Assembly: GCA_964450715.1 (NCBI GenBank)
Contig: CAYVFC010000022.1
Coordinates: 11,507 to 75,506, forward strand
Direction: 5' to 3'
From: CAYVFC01 sp964450715
GTDB lineage: Bacteria; Myxococcota_A; Polyangia; Polyangiales; JAFGIB01
DNA length: 64,000 nucleotides
Below, piece by piece: positions 27,094 to 36,109 of this stretch. Below the pieces are notes generated by a model, which was given only the letters and a program-made list of their open reading frames with translations, did no database searches and was not told the DNA's origin. The position numbers were made by a program, and so were the translations under genes. Within the stretch, counting starts at the first letter, position 1. Every line of letters starts with the position of its first letter.

Positions 27094-28932
27094 ATGCGAC
27101 GCGCTTGCCTTTTTATTATCGTCTGCCTCTTCTGTTCGGTCGCCGCGAGCGCGGCGGCGCAACCGCTCGTCCAGAAGTCCTTTTCCACGCAGCTATTCGA
27201 GCCGGCTATCGGGACCGATACGCTGCTCGCGGTCGAGCCGGCCGCGGTCACGCCGCACCTGGGCTTTGATCTGGACCTCTGGCTGAGCTATCAGCTTCGC
27301 CCCCTGGTGCTATCGTCCGCGGTGACCGACCCGGCGGCCGGAGCAGGCGCCGGACAGAGCGGCGAGCAGGTGATGGTGAGCGATCAGTTGACCGCGGATC
27401 TCACCGGGTCGTTCGGATTGCAGATACAGAAGTTCCAGGCGCAGGTCGGCGTGGCGCTGCCGGTGAACCTGCTGGTGGCCGGCAATGACGTCACCCCGAC
27501 CGGAGAGGCCGGCTCGAGCTTCGCCGAGATGGGGCTGGGGGACGCGCGCCTGCAGCTCAAGGGCGTCATATTCTCCGACCTGGCCGGTTTCTCTTTGGCG
27601 TTCTCACCCGTGGTGACCTTTCCCACCGCCTGCATCGCCGCCGGCGGAAAGCCTTGCGACGAGAAGGGCGGATTCGGCGGGGACCCCAACTTTGGTTTCC
27701 GTCCCCGGTTGGTCGCCGACTATACGAACGGGCCGTTGTTGTTGGCGCTCAACCTAGGCTGGATCTTTCGCAACGACTCGGCCGTGATGGCCACGGTGAT
27801 CGGCGACCGTTTCACCTATGGTCTGGGCGGTCTGCTTCGCGTGCACGGCCGCGTCGACCTGCTGGCCGAGCTCAGCGGCCAGATTCAGCCCGGCTCGGAT
27901 CAGTGCCGTACCGTCGAGGGCGGGCTACAAGTATGCAGCGAAGGCTCGGGCGCTTCGCTCGAGACCACACCGCTGGAGCTCGATGCGGCCGCGCGCTTCG
28001 AAGTGGGCTCGGGATTCTCCCTGACCGCGGGCTTAGGGGCGGGGCTGATCCGCGCGGTGGGCAGCCCGCTCTTTCGCGGGCTGGCGGCCGTGCAGTGGGC
28101 GCCCGACCTGGAAGACGGCGACCGGGACGGGCTCTCCAACCAGGCGGATCAATGCCCGGCGCAGGCCGAGGACGCGGACGGTTTCGAGGACGATGACGGG
28201 TGTCCGGACGACGATAACGATGGCGACGGGATCGCGGACGGAGCTGACCGATGCCCGCTGCAGGCCGAGGACCGGGACGAGTTCCAGGACGGCGACGGCT
28301 GCCCGGAGAGGGACAACGACGAGGACGGCGTGGTGGACGGCTATGATCGCTGCCCGGGCACGCCCGAGGACAGGGACGGGTTCGAGGACGACGACGGTTG
28401 CCCCGAGCCGGACAACGATAAGGACGGCGTCGAGGACGGCGAGGACAAGTGTCCGGAAGAGCAGGAGGTGATCAACGGCAACCAGGACACGGACGGCTGT
28501 CCGGACGAGGGCGAGCCGGGTGTGACCCTCGAGGGCACGGCCATCGAGCTCGCCAGTACGGTTCGCTTTGACCGCAGGGGAAGGCTTCGCGCCAAGTCAC
28601 ACGGCATCCTCGAGCAGCTCGCCCTCTTCCTCAAGCGACACGACCAAATCCCGGGCGTGGCCATCCGGGTCTACGGCTCGGCGCGCGGCAACGCGAAGCG
28701 CAACCGCGAGCTGGCGCAAGCGTCGGCCGACGCTGTGCGCGTGTTCCTGCTGGAACGCAGCGTCGCGGCCGAGCGACTGAAGGCCGAGGGCTTGGTTACC
28801 CGGGAGCGGAGGCGCGGCCTGCAGCTGGAAGTGCTCGAGCGAGCGCCCGGAGCAGAGGTTCCGGCGAGCGAAGCGGACGCGAAAGGCGAGGACAAGGGTG
28901 AGGATGGGGCGCCAAGCGAACGAGGAAAATGA
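27094..28932 (+). CDS. OmpA-family outer-membrane protein with thrombospondin type-3 repeats
   Basis: A 612-residue exported protein. A cleavable signal (ending ASAAAQP, ~24) precedes a beta-rich, barrel-like region (~30-345). A block of Asp-rich TSP3 calcium-binding repeats follows (~348-475; DGLSNQADQCP, DNDGDGIADGADRCP, DNDKDGVEDGEDKCP). An OmpA C-terminal peptidoglycan-binding-like domain lies at ~490-585 (STVRFDRRGRLRAKS..., NRELAQASADAVRVFL), then a charged tail. Its expected location is the outer membrane, bound to the wall. Compared with standard OmpA domains the usual N-x2-L-S-x2-R-A motif is altered to NRELAQASADAV, so peptidoglycan binding is likely but not certain. It ends just before the cysteine-rich lipoprotein gene. 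Confidence 0.87.
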   Translation: MRRACLFIIVCLFCSVAASAAAQPLVQKSFSTQLFEPAIGTDTLLAVEPAAVTPHLGFDLDLWLSYQLRPLVLSSAVTDPAAGAGAGQSGEQVMVSDQLTADLTGSFGLQIQKFQAQVGVALPVNLLVAGNDVTPTGEAGSSFAEMGLGDARLQLKGVIFSDLAGFSLAFSPVVTFPTACIAAGGKPCDEKGGFGGDPNFGFRPRLVADYTNGPLLLALNLGWIFRNDSAVMATVIGDRFTYGLGGLLRVHGRVDLLAELSGQIQPGSDQCRTVEGGLQVCSEGSGASLETTPLELDAAARFEVGSGFSLTAGLGAGLIRAVGSPLFRGLAAVQWAPDLEDGDRDGLSNQADQCPAQAEDADGFEDDDGCPDDDNDGDGIADGADRCPLQAEDRDEFQDGDGCPERDNDEDGVVDGYDRCPGTPEDRDGFEDDDGCPEPDNDKDGVEDGEDKCPEEQEVINGNQDTDGCPDEGEPGVTLEGTAIELASTVRFDRRGRLRAKSHGILEQLALFLKRHDQIPGVAIRVYGSARGNAKRNRELAQASADAVRVFLLERSVAAERLKAEGLVTRERRRGLQLEVLERAPGAEVPASEADAKGEDKGEDGAPSERGK

Positions 28933-29045
28933 GGGGAGGCCGTGCGGAGCGGTATTCCGGGCGAAACTCGGTTGAGCCGTCAGAGGCGCCTGAGCAACTT
29001 AAATATGATGACCCGTCTTTCTCTTGGTTGTCCGGGAGGTCTGTC

Positions 29046-31793
29046 ATGAATCGTAGGCGCTTGTGTTTTCTTCTGGCCGGGGCGGTTGCGCTGCTGGTCG
29101 CCGCCGGCGGATGCGATCTCAACCAGCGCGACCGGCGCCCGGTCGACCTGGCCGCAGACGGTGCGGTCACCGGCGACGCGGGCGGTGATGACCAGGGCGG
29201 GGCGGACGACGGGGGCGCCGCCGGAGGCGGCGGTGAAGCCGGGATGAGCGGCGGGGGCGGCGCGCTGGACGCAGCGGTTGGTGACAGCGCGGCGGCCGGC
29301 ACCGGCGGGGAGGAGGGGGGACCGGTCGACGCCGGGCGCGACGACTGCGAGCCGGATACGCCCGACTGCAATACGCTCTGCGGACCGATCACCGACCTGT
29401 GTACCGGCACGGTCTTCCAGTGCGGCGGGTGCGAGCAGGGAACGGTCTGCGATCTGGACAGCCATACCTGCATTGAGCCGCTGATCACCTGCGAAGAGCT
29501 GGGTGCAGAGTGCGGCGCCATTCGCAACAGCTGCGGCGACCGGCTCGACTGCGGCACCTGCCCGACCGGGCAGGAGTGCGATCCCGATACCAACACCTGC
29601 ATCGACTGCGACGAGAGCGTGACCTGCGAGGAGCTCGGCTACCAGTGCGGCGATGCCTGGCTGGGATGCGGGCCGCGTACCGAGCTTACCGACTGCGGCG
29701 ACTGCCCCGAGGGAGAGGTATGCAACGGCTCTTTCAAGACCTGCGAGCCCGATTGCGACCCTGAGCCGGACGACAGCCTCTGCGCCCAGGCGGCTGCCGA
29801 GAGCGGGGTTCAGTGCGGCCGCATCTCCAATGGCTGCGGCGGGCTGGCCGACTGCGGCGACTGCCCCGAGGGAGAGGCCTGCGGCATTCGCGGGGTGGCC
29901 AACCGCTGCTCCGAGCAGGAGCGGCCGCTGGAGTGCATCGCGGCGGGTCGCGAGTGCGGCACCATCGATAGCGCCTGCGGCGGCACGGTATACTGCGGCG
30001 ACTGTCCCGAGGGAGAGGTGTGCAACCCCAACGGTAAGTGCGGCCAGCCCTGCCTGCCGAGGAGCTGCGATACGGACTACGCCGATCAATGTGGCACCCA
30101 GCTCGACGACGGCTGTGAAGGGGTGCTCAACTGCGGCTGCGGCGCGGGTCAGGGCTGCGATACCAGCGAGCCCGGAGTCGCCGGCGAGTGCGGGGACGTA
30201 CTCGACTGCGCGGACCACGATGCAAACGGCGAGGCTGGCGATCCCTGCAGCAACGGTCCCAGCTCGGCTTTTCCGGACGGGGTCGGCGGCAGGCTCGAGT
30301 GCGACTGCAACCGTAGCCTGGTCTGCGTGGACGGCCAGCAGATCGTCAGCGGCGAGCAGACCGGCACCTGCTGCCAGCCCGATGCCTGCCCGGATCCGCC
30401 GGACCGGAGCTCGGTGCAGATACCCTGCCAGGTCATCGATTCGTGCACGGGCGCGGTCCGCAACTGCTGCCTGAGCAGCGAGCACTGCGACGGCGGATAC
30501 TGCCAGCCCAATCTGGTCTGCGAGGACCACCCCGAGTACCTGGGGCTGGGCGACGTCTGGGGCGGCGAGAACGCCGAGTGCAGCAACGATCCGGCCCCAG
30601 ATCCTTTCTACCGGTTCACGGGGGATACGGTAGGCCTCGAGTGCATCTGCGACGGCGCGCCCGATCTGTACTGCGTGGACGAGACCGCGCACATCGTGTC
30701 CGGCCAGAACACCGGGACCTGCTGCCAGAACACGGCCGAGTGCGGCACTAGCCCCTTTCCGCCGGGCTGCCGCGCGGCCAACACCTGCACCTTTGACGGC
30801 GAGCCCTCGGAGTACTGCTGTCCGCGCGATACCTGTTGCGCGCTACCGGACGGCACACCCGACGACGTGAACGGGACCATCTGCAAGCAGGAGGACACCT
30901 GCGACACGTTGGAGCCGCCAGCCACCGGCGAGGAGGGCTCGCGCTGCAGCAGCGGCCGGATCTACGACGACGGCTGCAACGGGACCTTTCGCTGCCGTTG
31001 CGACGCGGGCCTGCTCTGCGTGGTCGACGGGCACGTGGTCACCAACCAGCAGGAAGGTACCTGTTGCCGGCCCAATACCTGCGGCGATACCGACTGGGAG
31101 ACCGATTGCACGGTTCCCAACGGCTGCGTCGATGGGGTATTCATCGACTGCTGTGCCGCGGACGAGTACTGCGCGGACGCCTCCAGCAAGCTCTGCGAGC
31201 CCATCCTGTACTGCGACGACTACGGGGCGAACGGGGACATCGGCGACGAGTGCAGCATCGATCCGAGCGACCGCTTTCCCAGGGGCGACGGCACCAATAA
31301 CGCCTGCGACTGCCTGACCACGGGCGGGCGCCTGGACAACCTATGCGTGCTGGAGCCGAGCGAGGACTGGGGCTACTGCGTCTGCGTCCCCTCGGACTGC
31401 AACGACGACTGCCGCAACAACGGGCTGACCGATCGCTGCGGCGGCACCCTGGTTTGCACTTGCGGGCCGACCGAGCAGTGCAGCGACCACGACGGCAGTT
31501 GCTACGAGCCCCGGGACTGCTTCCACCCGGACTACGCGGCCTATGGTGCCGAGGGCGATCCCTGCAGCGACATGGCGAGCGCGGCGTTTCTCATCCTGCC
31601 GGACGGCAACACCGATCCGAGCAACCTGCAGGCGTGTCCCTGCTCGACCGCCGGCGGCTTCGAGAACAACCAGTGCGTCGGCGACAGCGTGGCGTCGGCC
31701 GGCACCTGCGAGTGCACGCCAGACACCTGCCGCGGCCGGGTGGAGAACGGTATTCCCGATCTCTGCGGCGGAACCATCGACTGCGCGGGCTGA
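29046..31793 (+). CDS. Large cysteine-rich repeat lipoprotein
   Basis: A 915-residue predicted lipoprotein: MNRRRLCFLLAGAVALLVAA then GGC lipobox (Cys ~22), a Gly/Ala/Asp-rich linker to ~110, then cysteine-dense repeats to the end. Two repeat types are visible. The first half has units like CEELGAECG...CG..LDCG.CP.GQECD, with CGDCPEGE recurring four times. The second half has longer units with ECICDGAPDLYCVD..., VSGQNTGTCCQ and CCAADEYC. No enzyme motif was seen. The cysteine spacing suggests disulphide-bonded small modules, hence a surface or spore-coat-like structural or adhesive role; this is inference. ATG 29046 has GGGAGG six bases upstream. Confidence 0.82.
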   Translation: MNRRRLCFLLAGAVALLVAAGGCDLNQRDRRPVDLAADGAVTGDAGGDDQGGADDGGAAGGGGEAGMSGGGGALDAAVGDSAAAGTGGEEGGPVDAGRDDCEPDTPDCNTLCGPITDLCTGTVFQCGGCEQGTVCDLDSHTCIEPLITCEELGAECGAIRNSCGDRLDCGTCPTGQECDPDTNTCIDCDESVTCEELGYQCGDAWLGCGPRTELTDCGDCPEGEVCNGSFKTCEPDCDPEPDDSLCAQAAAESGVQCGRISNGCGGLADCGDCPEGEACGIRGVANRCSEQERPLECIAAGRECGTIDSACGGTVYCGDCPEGEVCNPNGKCGQPCLPRSCDTDYADQCGTQLDDGCEGVLNCGCGAGQGCDTSEPGVAGECGDVLDCADHDANGEAGDPCSNGPSSAFPDGVGGRLECDCNRSLVCVDGQQIVSGEQTGTCCQPDACPDPPDRSSVQIPCQVIDSCTGAVRNCCLSSEHCDGGYCQPNLVCEDHPEYLGLGDVWGGENAECSNDPAPDPFYRFTGDTVGLECICDGAPDLYCVDETAHIVSGQNTGTCCQNTAECGTSPFPPGCRAANTCTFDGEPSEYCCPRDTCCALPDGTPDDVNGTICKQEDTCDTLEPPATGEEGSRCSSGRIYDDGCNGTFRCRCDAGLLCVVDGHVVTNQQEGTCCRPNTCGDTDWETDCTVPNGCVDGVFIDCCAADEYCADASSKLCEPILYCDDYGANGDIGDECSIDPSDRFPRGDGTNNACDCLTTGGRLDNLCVLEPSEDWGYCVCVPSDCNDDCRNNGLTDRCGGTLVCTCGPTEQCSDHDGSCYEPRDCFHPDYAAYGAEGDPCSDMASAAFLILPDGNTDPSNLQACPCSTAGGFENNQCVGDSVASAGTCECTPDTCRGRVENGIPDLCGGTIDCAG

Positions 31794-31810
31794 CGATGAT
31801 GGAGGCAGCC

Positions 31811-32971
31811 ATGAACCTTCGGTGCAGATTTTTCGTAAGGATTTTCTCCTATGCCGTGCTTCTGGCATTGCCCGCCTGCGCTTCCGACGTCCGGCACACC
31901 ATCGGGAGCACGGCGGATGGTTCGACGGGCGATGCCGCGGCTCCGGACGCTTTCGGCGGGGGAGGCGAAGCCCCGGACGCGGCCTATCAACCCCCCGGCC
32001 GTGACGGGGGCAACGGAAACGAGAACTTCTATACCTCGGACGCCAGCTGCGCGACCAACACCGAAATGGTAGCGCTGGCTCCGCTGGACATGATCCTGGC
32101 GCTCGACACCTCGTACTCGATGGATTTCCTGGGTAAATGGACATCGGTCAAGCAGGCGGTGAACTTCTTCGCCGCCAATTCCGACTTCGAGGGGCTGGGC
32201 GTGGGCGTGCAGTTCTTCCCCGTCCGCAAGCAGTGCGACGTGCAGTCCTATGCCAGCCCGGCCGTGCCGGTGCAGCTGCTTCCCGCCAACACCCCCGACA
32301 TCGCCGACGCGCTCGCTCAGCAGCGCATGTCGGGCGGCACCCCCATGGCTCCCATGCTGCAGGGGCTGCTGCAATACGCCCGCGGGCGGGCCGAGCAGTA
32401 CCCGGAACGCAACCAGGTGATCGTGCTGGCCACCGACGGCATCCCGGACAGCACGTGTACGAGCGAGGTCTCCGGCGCCCTGCCCAACACCATCGAGAAC
32501 GTGGTGGCCCTGGCCGAGCAGGGCCTGTCGGACACGCCGCCGGTGGCCACCTTCGTCATCGGCGTGGGCAGCGAGCTCGGCGCCCTGGACGAGATCGCGC
32601 AGGCCGGGAGCGGCACCGACGCCTTTCTGGTCGACACCGCCGAGAACATCGAAAAGTCCTTCCTGGACGCGCTGGCCGCCATCCGCAAGCGGGCGCTCTC
32701 CTGCGAGAAGAGCGTGCCCGAAGTGGCCGAGAACCTGGTCATCGCCTACGACCGGGTAAACGTCGTCTTCGCCACCGACGAGGGCGAGGAGGTCTTCCGC
32801 AACGTGGCGGACCTCGATGCCTGCGAGAACAACCCGCGGGGCTCCTGGTACTACGACGACCCCGACGACCCGCAGAAGATCGTCCTCTGCCCCGAGACCT
32901 GCGACAAGGTGCAATCGGTTGCCGAGGGTGCCTTCAACGTGGTGTTCGGCTGCGATACCCTGATCTTCTGA
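31811..32971 (+). CDS. von Willebrand factor A lipoprotein, second
   Basis: A 386-residue predicted lipoprotein with signal MNLRCRFFVRIFSYAVLLA and lipobox LPAC (Cys23), a short Gly/Asp-rich linker, then a vWA domain starting DMILALDTSYSMDF (~93; MIDAS DxSxS) with VIVLATDGIPD and the second metal ligand in the GGTPM loop. A C-terminal region with paired cysteines (CENNPRGSWYYDDP, LCPETCDKVQ, FGCDTL) resembles the tail seen in other deltaproteobacterial vWA proteins. It lies 17 bp after the cysteine-rich lipoprotein and may be co-expressed with it. ATG 31811 has GGAGG just upstream; longer frames from 31343 overlap the previous gene and are rejected. Confidence 0.87.
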   Translation: MNLRCRFFVRIFSYAVLLALPACASDVRHTIGSTADGSTGDAAAPDAFGGGGEAPDAAYQPPGRDGGNGNENFYTSDASCATNTEMVALAPLDMILALDTSYSMDFLGKWTSVKQAVNFFAANSDFEGLGVGVQFFPVRKQCDVQSYASPAVPVQLLPANTPDIADALAQQRMSGGTPMAPMLQGLLQYARGRAEQYPERNQVIVLATDGIPDSTCTSEVSGALPNTIENVVALAEQGLSDTPPVATFVIGVGSELGALDEIAQAGSGTDAFLVDTAENIEKSFLDALAAIRKRALSCEKSVPEVAENLVIAYDRVNVVFATDEGEEVFRNVADLDACENNPRGSWYYDDPDDPQKIVLCPETCDKVQSVAEGAFNVVFGCDTLIF

Positions 32972-32979
32972 AGCGTCCC

Positions 32980-33045
32980 TGTCATTTCGACCTTAGGGAG
33001 GGATCTCCTTTTTGATAGAGATCTCTCACTTCGTTCGAGATGACA
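32980..33045. repeat. Repeat family A copy between convergent genes
   Basis: TGTCATTTCGACCTTAGGGA...GGATCTCC and GAGATCTCTCACTTCGTTCG...AGATGACA form a hairpin between the second vWA gene (+) and the Kunitz lipoprotein gene (-). It is in position to act as a two-way terminator. Confidence 0.75.
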
Positions 33046-33049
33046 GGTG

Positions 33050-33931
33050 TCAATCGCCCGGGCAGGCGTCCAGCACCTCGTCCCGGATCTCCGCCAGCAC
33101 CTGGAGGAACGACTGCAGGTCGGCGGGCAGCCTCTCCTCGGTGCACCACTGGGTCACGATCAGTACGGGGACGTTATCGGAGTGGATTAGATGGACCTCG
33201 AGGCGGTTGTAGAACAAGTCCCCCTCGCACGACGGGTTGGAGTAGGGGGTATAGGAGCCGTCCACCGCGCCCCAGTCGACGGCCTCCGCGGCCAGCAGCA
33301 GCCTGTCCTTCTGCTCCGTCGTCCATTCGGTCCGGCAGGGGCCGACGTCCGGATCGGGCACGGGCGGCGTGAAGACGACCGCGTCGTCCGCGAACGACAG
33401 ATCTCCGATGCCGCCGCCGGTGACGCCGCCCTCGGTTTCGTGGACGATTTCCAGGTCCCGCAGAAATACTCCCGGCAGACAGGTCTCGCGGCAGGCCCCT
33501 AGCGTCTCGAAGTTATTCCCGTTGCCCTCGCATCCGCCATAGGTGAATCGCCGGCAGATGCCGGCACTCTGGTCGTAGTGGTACCTCGGCATGGCCGCCT
33601 CGCAGGGGCCGGGGTCGACCGGCAGCGAGCAGAGAGGCGGGGGCTCGCCGCCTCCGTCCGCCGCGCCGTCCGCGTCGCCGCCGTCATCCGTTTGGCAACC
33701 CATGGTCGTGCACACCAGCTCACCCCGCTCGCAGGCGCAGGTGTTGCAACCGTCCGGAGCAGGGATCCCGCTGGAACCGGACGCAAAGGCGAAGCCCTCG
33801 ACCAGGCAATCACCGCCGCCGTCATCGCCGCCGTCCGGGGGCGATGGGGCGCTGCTATCGTCGTCGCCGCAGCCCGCCGCCAGCAGCAGGGCAGCGCCCA
33901 CCAGCAGGGGACCTGCCATCCGTTCTCTCAT
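33050..33931 (-). CDS. Lipoprotein with pacifastin-like and Kunitz (BPTI) inhibitor domains
   Basis: A 293-residue predicted lipoprotein (MRERMAGPLLVGAALLLAAGC, Cys21). Residues ~42-79 hold six cysteines with the pacifastin-like pattern C-N-T-C-A-C-x2-G-x3-C-T-x3-C. Residues 101-151 hold a Kunitz domain with exact BPTI spacing C-x8-C-x15-C-x7-C-x12-C-x3-C, including the conserved FTYGGC segment. The residue after the second Kunitz cysteine, the P1 position in BPTI (GPC-K there), is Glu here, so trypsin inhibition is not expected. A ~140-residue C-terminal domain (DLEIVHETEGGV..., VLIVTQWCTEERL) is unrecognised. A role in blocking an extracellular serine protease is inferred. Confidence 0.85.
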   Translation of the reverse strand: MRERMAGPLLVGAALLLAAGCGDDDSSAPSPPDGGDDGGGDCLVEGFAFASGSSGIPAPDGCNTCACERGELVCTTMGCQTDDGGDADGAADGGGEPPPLCSLPVDPGPCEAAMPRYHYDQSAGICRRFTYGGCEGNGNNFETLGACRETCLPGVFLRDLEIVHETEGGVTGGGIGDLSFADDAVVFTPPVPDPDVGPCRTEWTTEQKDRLLLAAEAVDWGAVDGSYTPYSNPSCEGDLFYNRLEVHLIHSDNVPVLIVTQWCTEERLPADLQSFLQVLAEIRDEVLDACPGD

Positions 33932-33975
33932 GCTTCGAGTATACCGCAATGCGCGCGTCCCCCATCCGGATCCGC

Positions 33976-34403
33976 TCAGAACGTCCAGTCGCTGAAGAGC
34001 TTGCGGCGGAAGTCCCTCAGATCCTCCGAGCGCACCTCCACCGAGCCGCTCTCGATCTCCACCAGCTTATCCACCATGGCTTCCAGGCGCAGGGCCAGGA
34101 TGCGGGCCACGTTGAACATCACCTTGAGCGCGGCCGTGTCGTCGTCCCGAATACGCTCGCGCAGCGTCTCGAACTCGAGCCCCCACGCCTTGACGTCGGT
34201 GACGGCGCGCACGCTGGCCGCGCGCGGCTGTTGTGCTGGGTGCGGAACCCCTCGAACACGCCCACGATTCCGTCGTCCATCTCGATGGCCAGCGGACCGC
34301 GAACCTGGCGGGTGGGCGTGACCAGTAGCTTCTCGATCCGCTCGCCAAGGTCCATGACCCGCGAGGCCTGCGAGAAGTACCGGACCGTGTCTTCAAAAGA
34401 AAT
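33976..34403 (-). pseudogene. Cyclic-nucleotide-binding-domain protein, frameshifted
   Basis: Two frames together give one CRP-like ligand-binding fold. The 5' part reads SFEDTVRYF...MDLGERIEKLLVTPTRQV...DDGIVGVFEGFRTQHNSRA. The 3' part continues in the frame of ASVRAVTDVKAW...LRERIRDDDTAALKVMFNVARILALRLEAM. Removing one CG from the CGCGCG run at about 34218-34227 restores a single 141-codon frame. No ATG, GTG or TTG begins the frame; an ATT at 34403 has GAGGAG seven bases upstream. It is either a decayed gene or a sequencing error. It lies directly downstream of aroD on the same strand. Confidence 0.65.
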
Positions 34404-34425
34404 CGCCGCTCTCCTCGATGTCAGG

Positions 34426-35166
34426 TCACGCTTTCACTAGTGCCGACGCCTTCTCCTTTTCGAACGACGGGTAGAGCAGGCGCAACTGCCGGAACGTGTC
34501 GTCGAAGTGCAGCTGGCCCGGTCCGGTAGGCTGATCGAGGAAGCAGTAGGTCAGCAGCGAGCCCAGGGCGGGGAAGCAGAGCCGCGTCAACAGGCCTTTG
34601 CTTCCCATGCCGATCACCACGAGGTTATGCTCCGCCCTCTCGATGAGCAGCCGCGCCAGCGTGCGGACGTCCTCGGGTTCGTTTATGGCGGTCGCGATCT
34701 TGATCAGGTCGGCGCCCTTGTTCCTGGCCCTGTCGGTCTGCTTCAGCAGAACCTCGAAGTCAGGCGTGGCCTCGAAGTCGTGCCAGGAGACGATGACCGG
34801 CTTGCCCGCCGAACCGCTGGCCTCGATCACGTCGTCGAGAATCTTGGAGGAGGAGAGCTCCACGTCCAGGGCGTCTGCCCGCGAGACCGCGGCCCGGAAC
34901 AGGGCCAGGCGCTCGGATTCGGTGAGCCTCCACTTGCCGCCCTCGCTCTCGGCGCGAATGGTGGCGATGACCGGCGTCCCGGTGAACCTGCCGAGCTGCT
35001 CCAGCACGTAGGACTGGTCGAACATCTCGAACTGGTCGATGCGGGCCTCGGCGATGTCCAGCCCCAGCCGCTCCGCTCGCTGGATGGCGTTGAACGGGGT
35101 TTTGTCCGTGTAGGCCGCGACGATCCGCGGCGTCCCGTCCAGCGCTACCGATCCGATGTTGAGCAT
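34426..35166 (-). CDS. aroD: 3-dehydroquinate dehydratase, type I
   Basis: A 246-residue class I dehydroquinase, the third step of the shikimate pathway (3-dehydroquinate to 3-dehydroshikimate via a Schiff base). Seen: EARIDQFE near the N-terminus, VIATIRAESEGG, the catalytic His in SWHDFE, and the Schiff-base lysine in DLIKIAT, followed by IGMGSKGLLTRL and PTGPGQLHFDD. Length is normal. No other aro gene is next to it. The frameshifted CNBD gene lies immediately downstream. Confidence 0.95.
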   Translation of the reverse strand: MLNIGSVALDGTPRIVAAYTDKTPFNAIQRAERLGLDIAEARIDQFEMFDQSYVLEQLGRFTGTPVIATIRAESEGGKWRLTESERLALFRAAVSRADALDVELSSSKILDDVIEASGSAGKPVIVSWHDFEATPDFEVLLKQTDRARNKGADLIKIATAINEPEDVRTLARLLIERAEHNLVVIGMGSKGLLTRLCFPALGSLLTYCFLDQPTGPGQLHFDDTFRQLRLLYPSFEKEKASALVKA

Positions 35167-35242
35167 GGTGTCTCCAGCCCGTCCGGCGCTCCAGATCCGC
35201 GCGCGGTCCGCAGCGGGTACAGGAATCCGTCCGGTTCCGTCT

Positions 35243-36022
35243 CTAACCGGAGCCCATCCACTTGCAGATCACGACCGTGACGTTGTCGGGCCCGCCGTTT
35301 TCGTTGGCGGTCTCGATAAGCTTCAGGCAGGCGGCCTTCAGGTCGCTGTTGGAGTTGGCCACCTCGGCGATGATCTCGTCCGAAACCGGACCCGAGAGCC
35401 CGTCCGAGCAGAGGATGTAGATGTCGCCCGACTTGGGCGGGTCGATCAGCGTGTCCACCTTGACGCTTTCCTTCATGCCCAGGGCGCGCACGATCACGTT
35501 CTTGTGGGGGAACTCGGCGATCTCCTCCTCGCTCATCGTCTTCATCTTCTTGTAGTCGTTGAGCAGGGAGTGGTCCTCGGTGAGCTGGTCCAGCTTGCCG
35601 TCGCGCAACCGGTAGATACGCGAGTCGCCCACGTGGCCGATCAGGCAGCCCTCGCGCGAGGCGAAGAGCACGACCAGGGTCGTACCCATGCCGCGGAAGC
35701 GGGCGTCCTGATGCGACGCCTCGTAGATGCGCCGGTTAGCGAGCTTGATCCCGGTTACCAGGCGGTTCTCCTCGTAACCGAGATTCTTGTCCATCTTGTA
35801 GGGCCAGGTGGCCTCCGGGTCGGCGCTGGTGGCGATGAAGAACTCCTTCATGGTCTCCACCGCCAGCTTGCTCGCCACCTCTCCCGATGCGTGGCCGCCC
35901 ATGCCGTCGGCGACCATGAAGAGGTTCTCGCTCTCCAGCAGGAGAAAGGTGTCTTCGTTGTGCGATCGCTTCCTGCCGACGTCTGTCAGTCCTGAGGCAA
36001 GAATACGCGCATTGAACGCCAC
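35243..36022 (-). CDS. PP2C-family serine/threonine phosphatase
   Basis: A 259-residue PPM/PP2C phosphatase (Stp1/PrpC type), soluble, without membrane segments. Metal-binding and fold motifs: RSHNEDTFLL, VADGMGGHASGEVAS, GTTLVVLF, HVGDSRIYRLRDGKL, LTEDHSL, YILCSDGLSG and GGPDNVTVVIC. It would dephosphorylate substrates of Hanks-type Ser/Thr kinases, which are abundant in Myxococcota; no such kinase is in this window. It lies 76 bp upstream of aroD on the same strand. Confidence 0.95.
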   Translation of the reverse strand: MAFNARILASGLTDVGRKRSHNEDTFLLLESENLFMVADGMGGHASGEVASKLAVETMKEFFIATSADPEATWPYKMDKNLGYEENRLVTGIKLANRRIYEASHQDARFRGMGTTLVVLFASREGCLIGHVGDSRIYRLRDGKLDQLTEDHSLLNDYKKMKTMSEEEIAEFPHKNVIVRALGMKESVKVDTLIDPPKSGDIYILCSDGLSGPVSDEIIAEVANSNSDLKAACLKLIETANENGGPDNVTVVICKWMGSG

Positions 36023-36109
36023 AGTGTTATTCCTCCGAATTCATGGCCAAAAGTAGCAGCGTGACGGCGGGTGAGTCAAATAGAGCACATCGTAAAAATG
36101 CGGGCCGAG

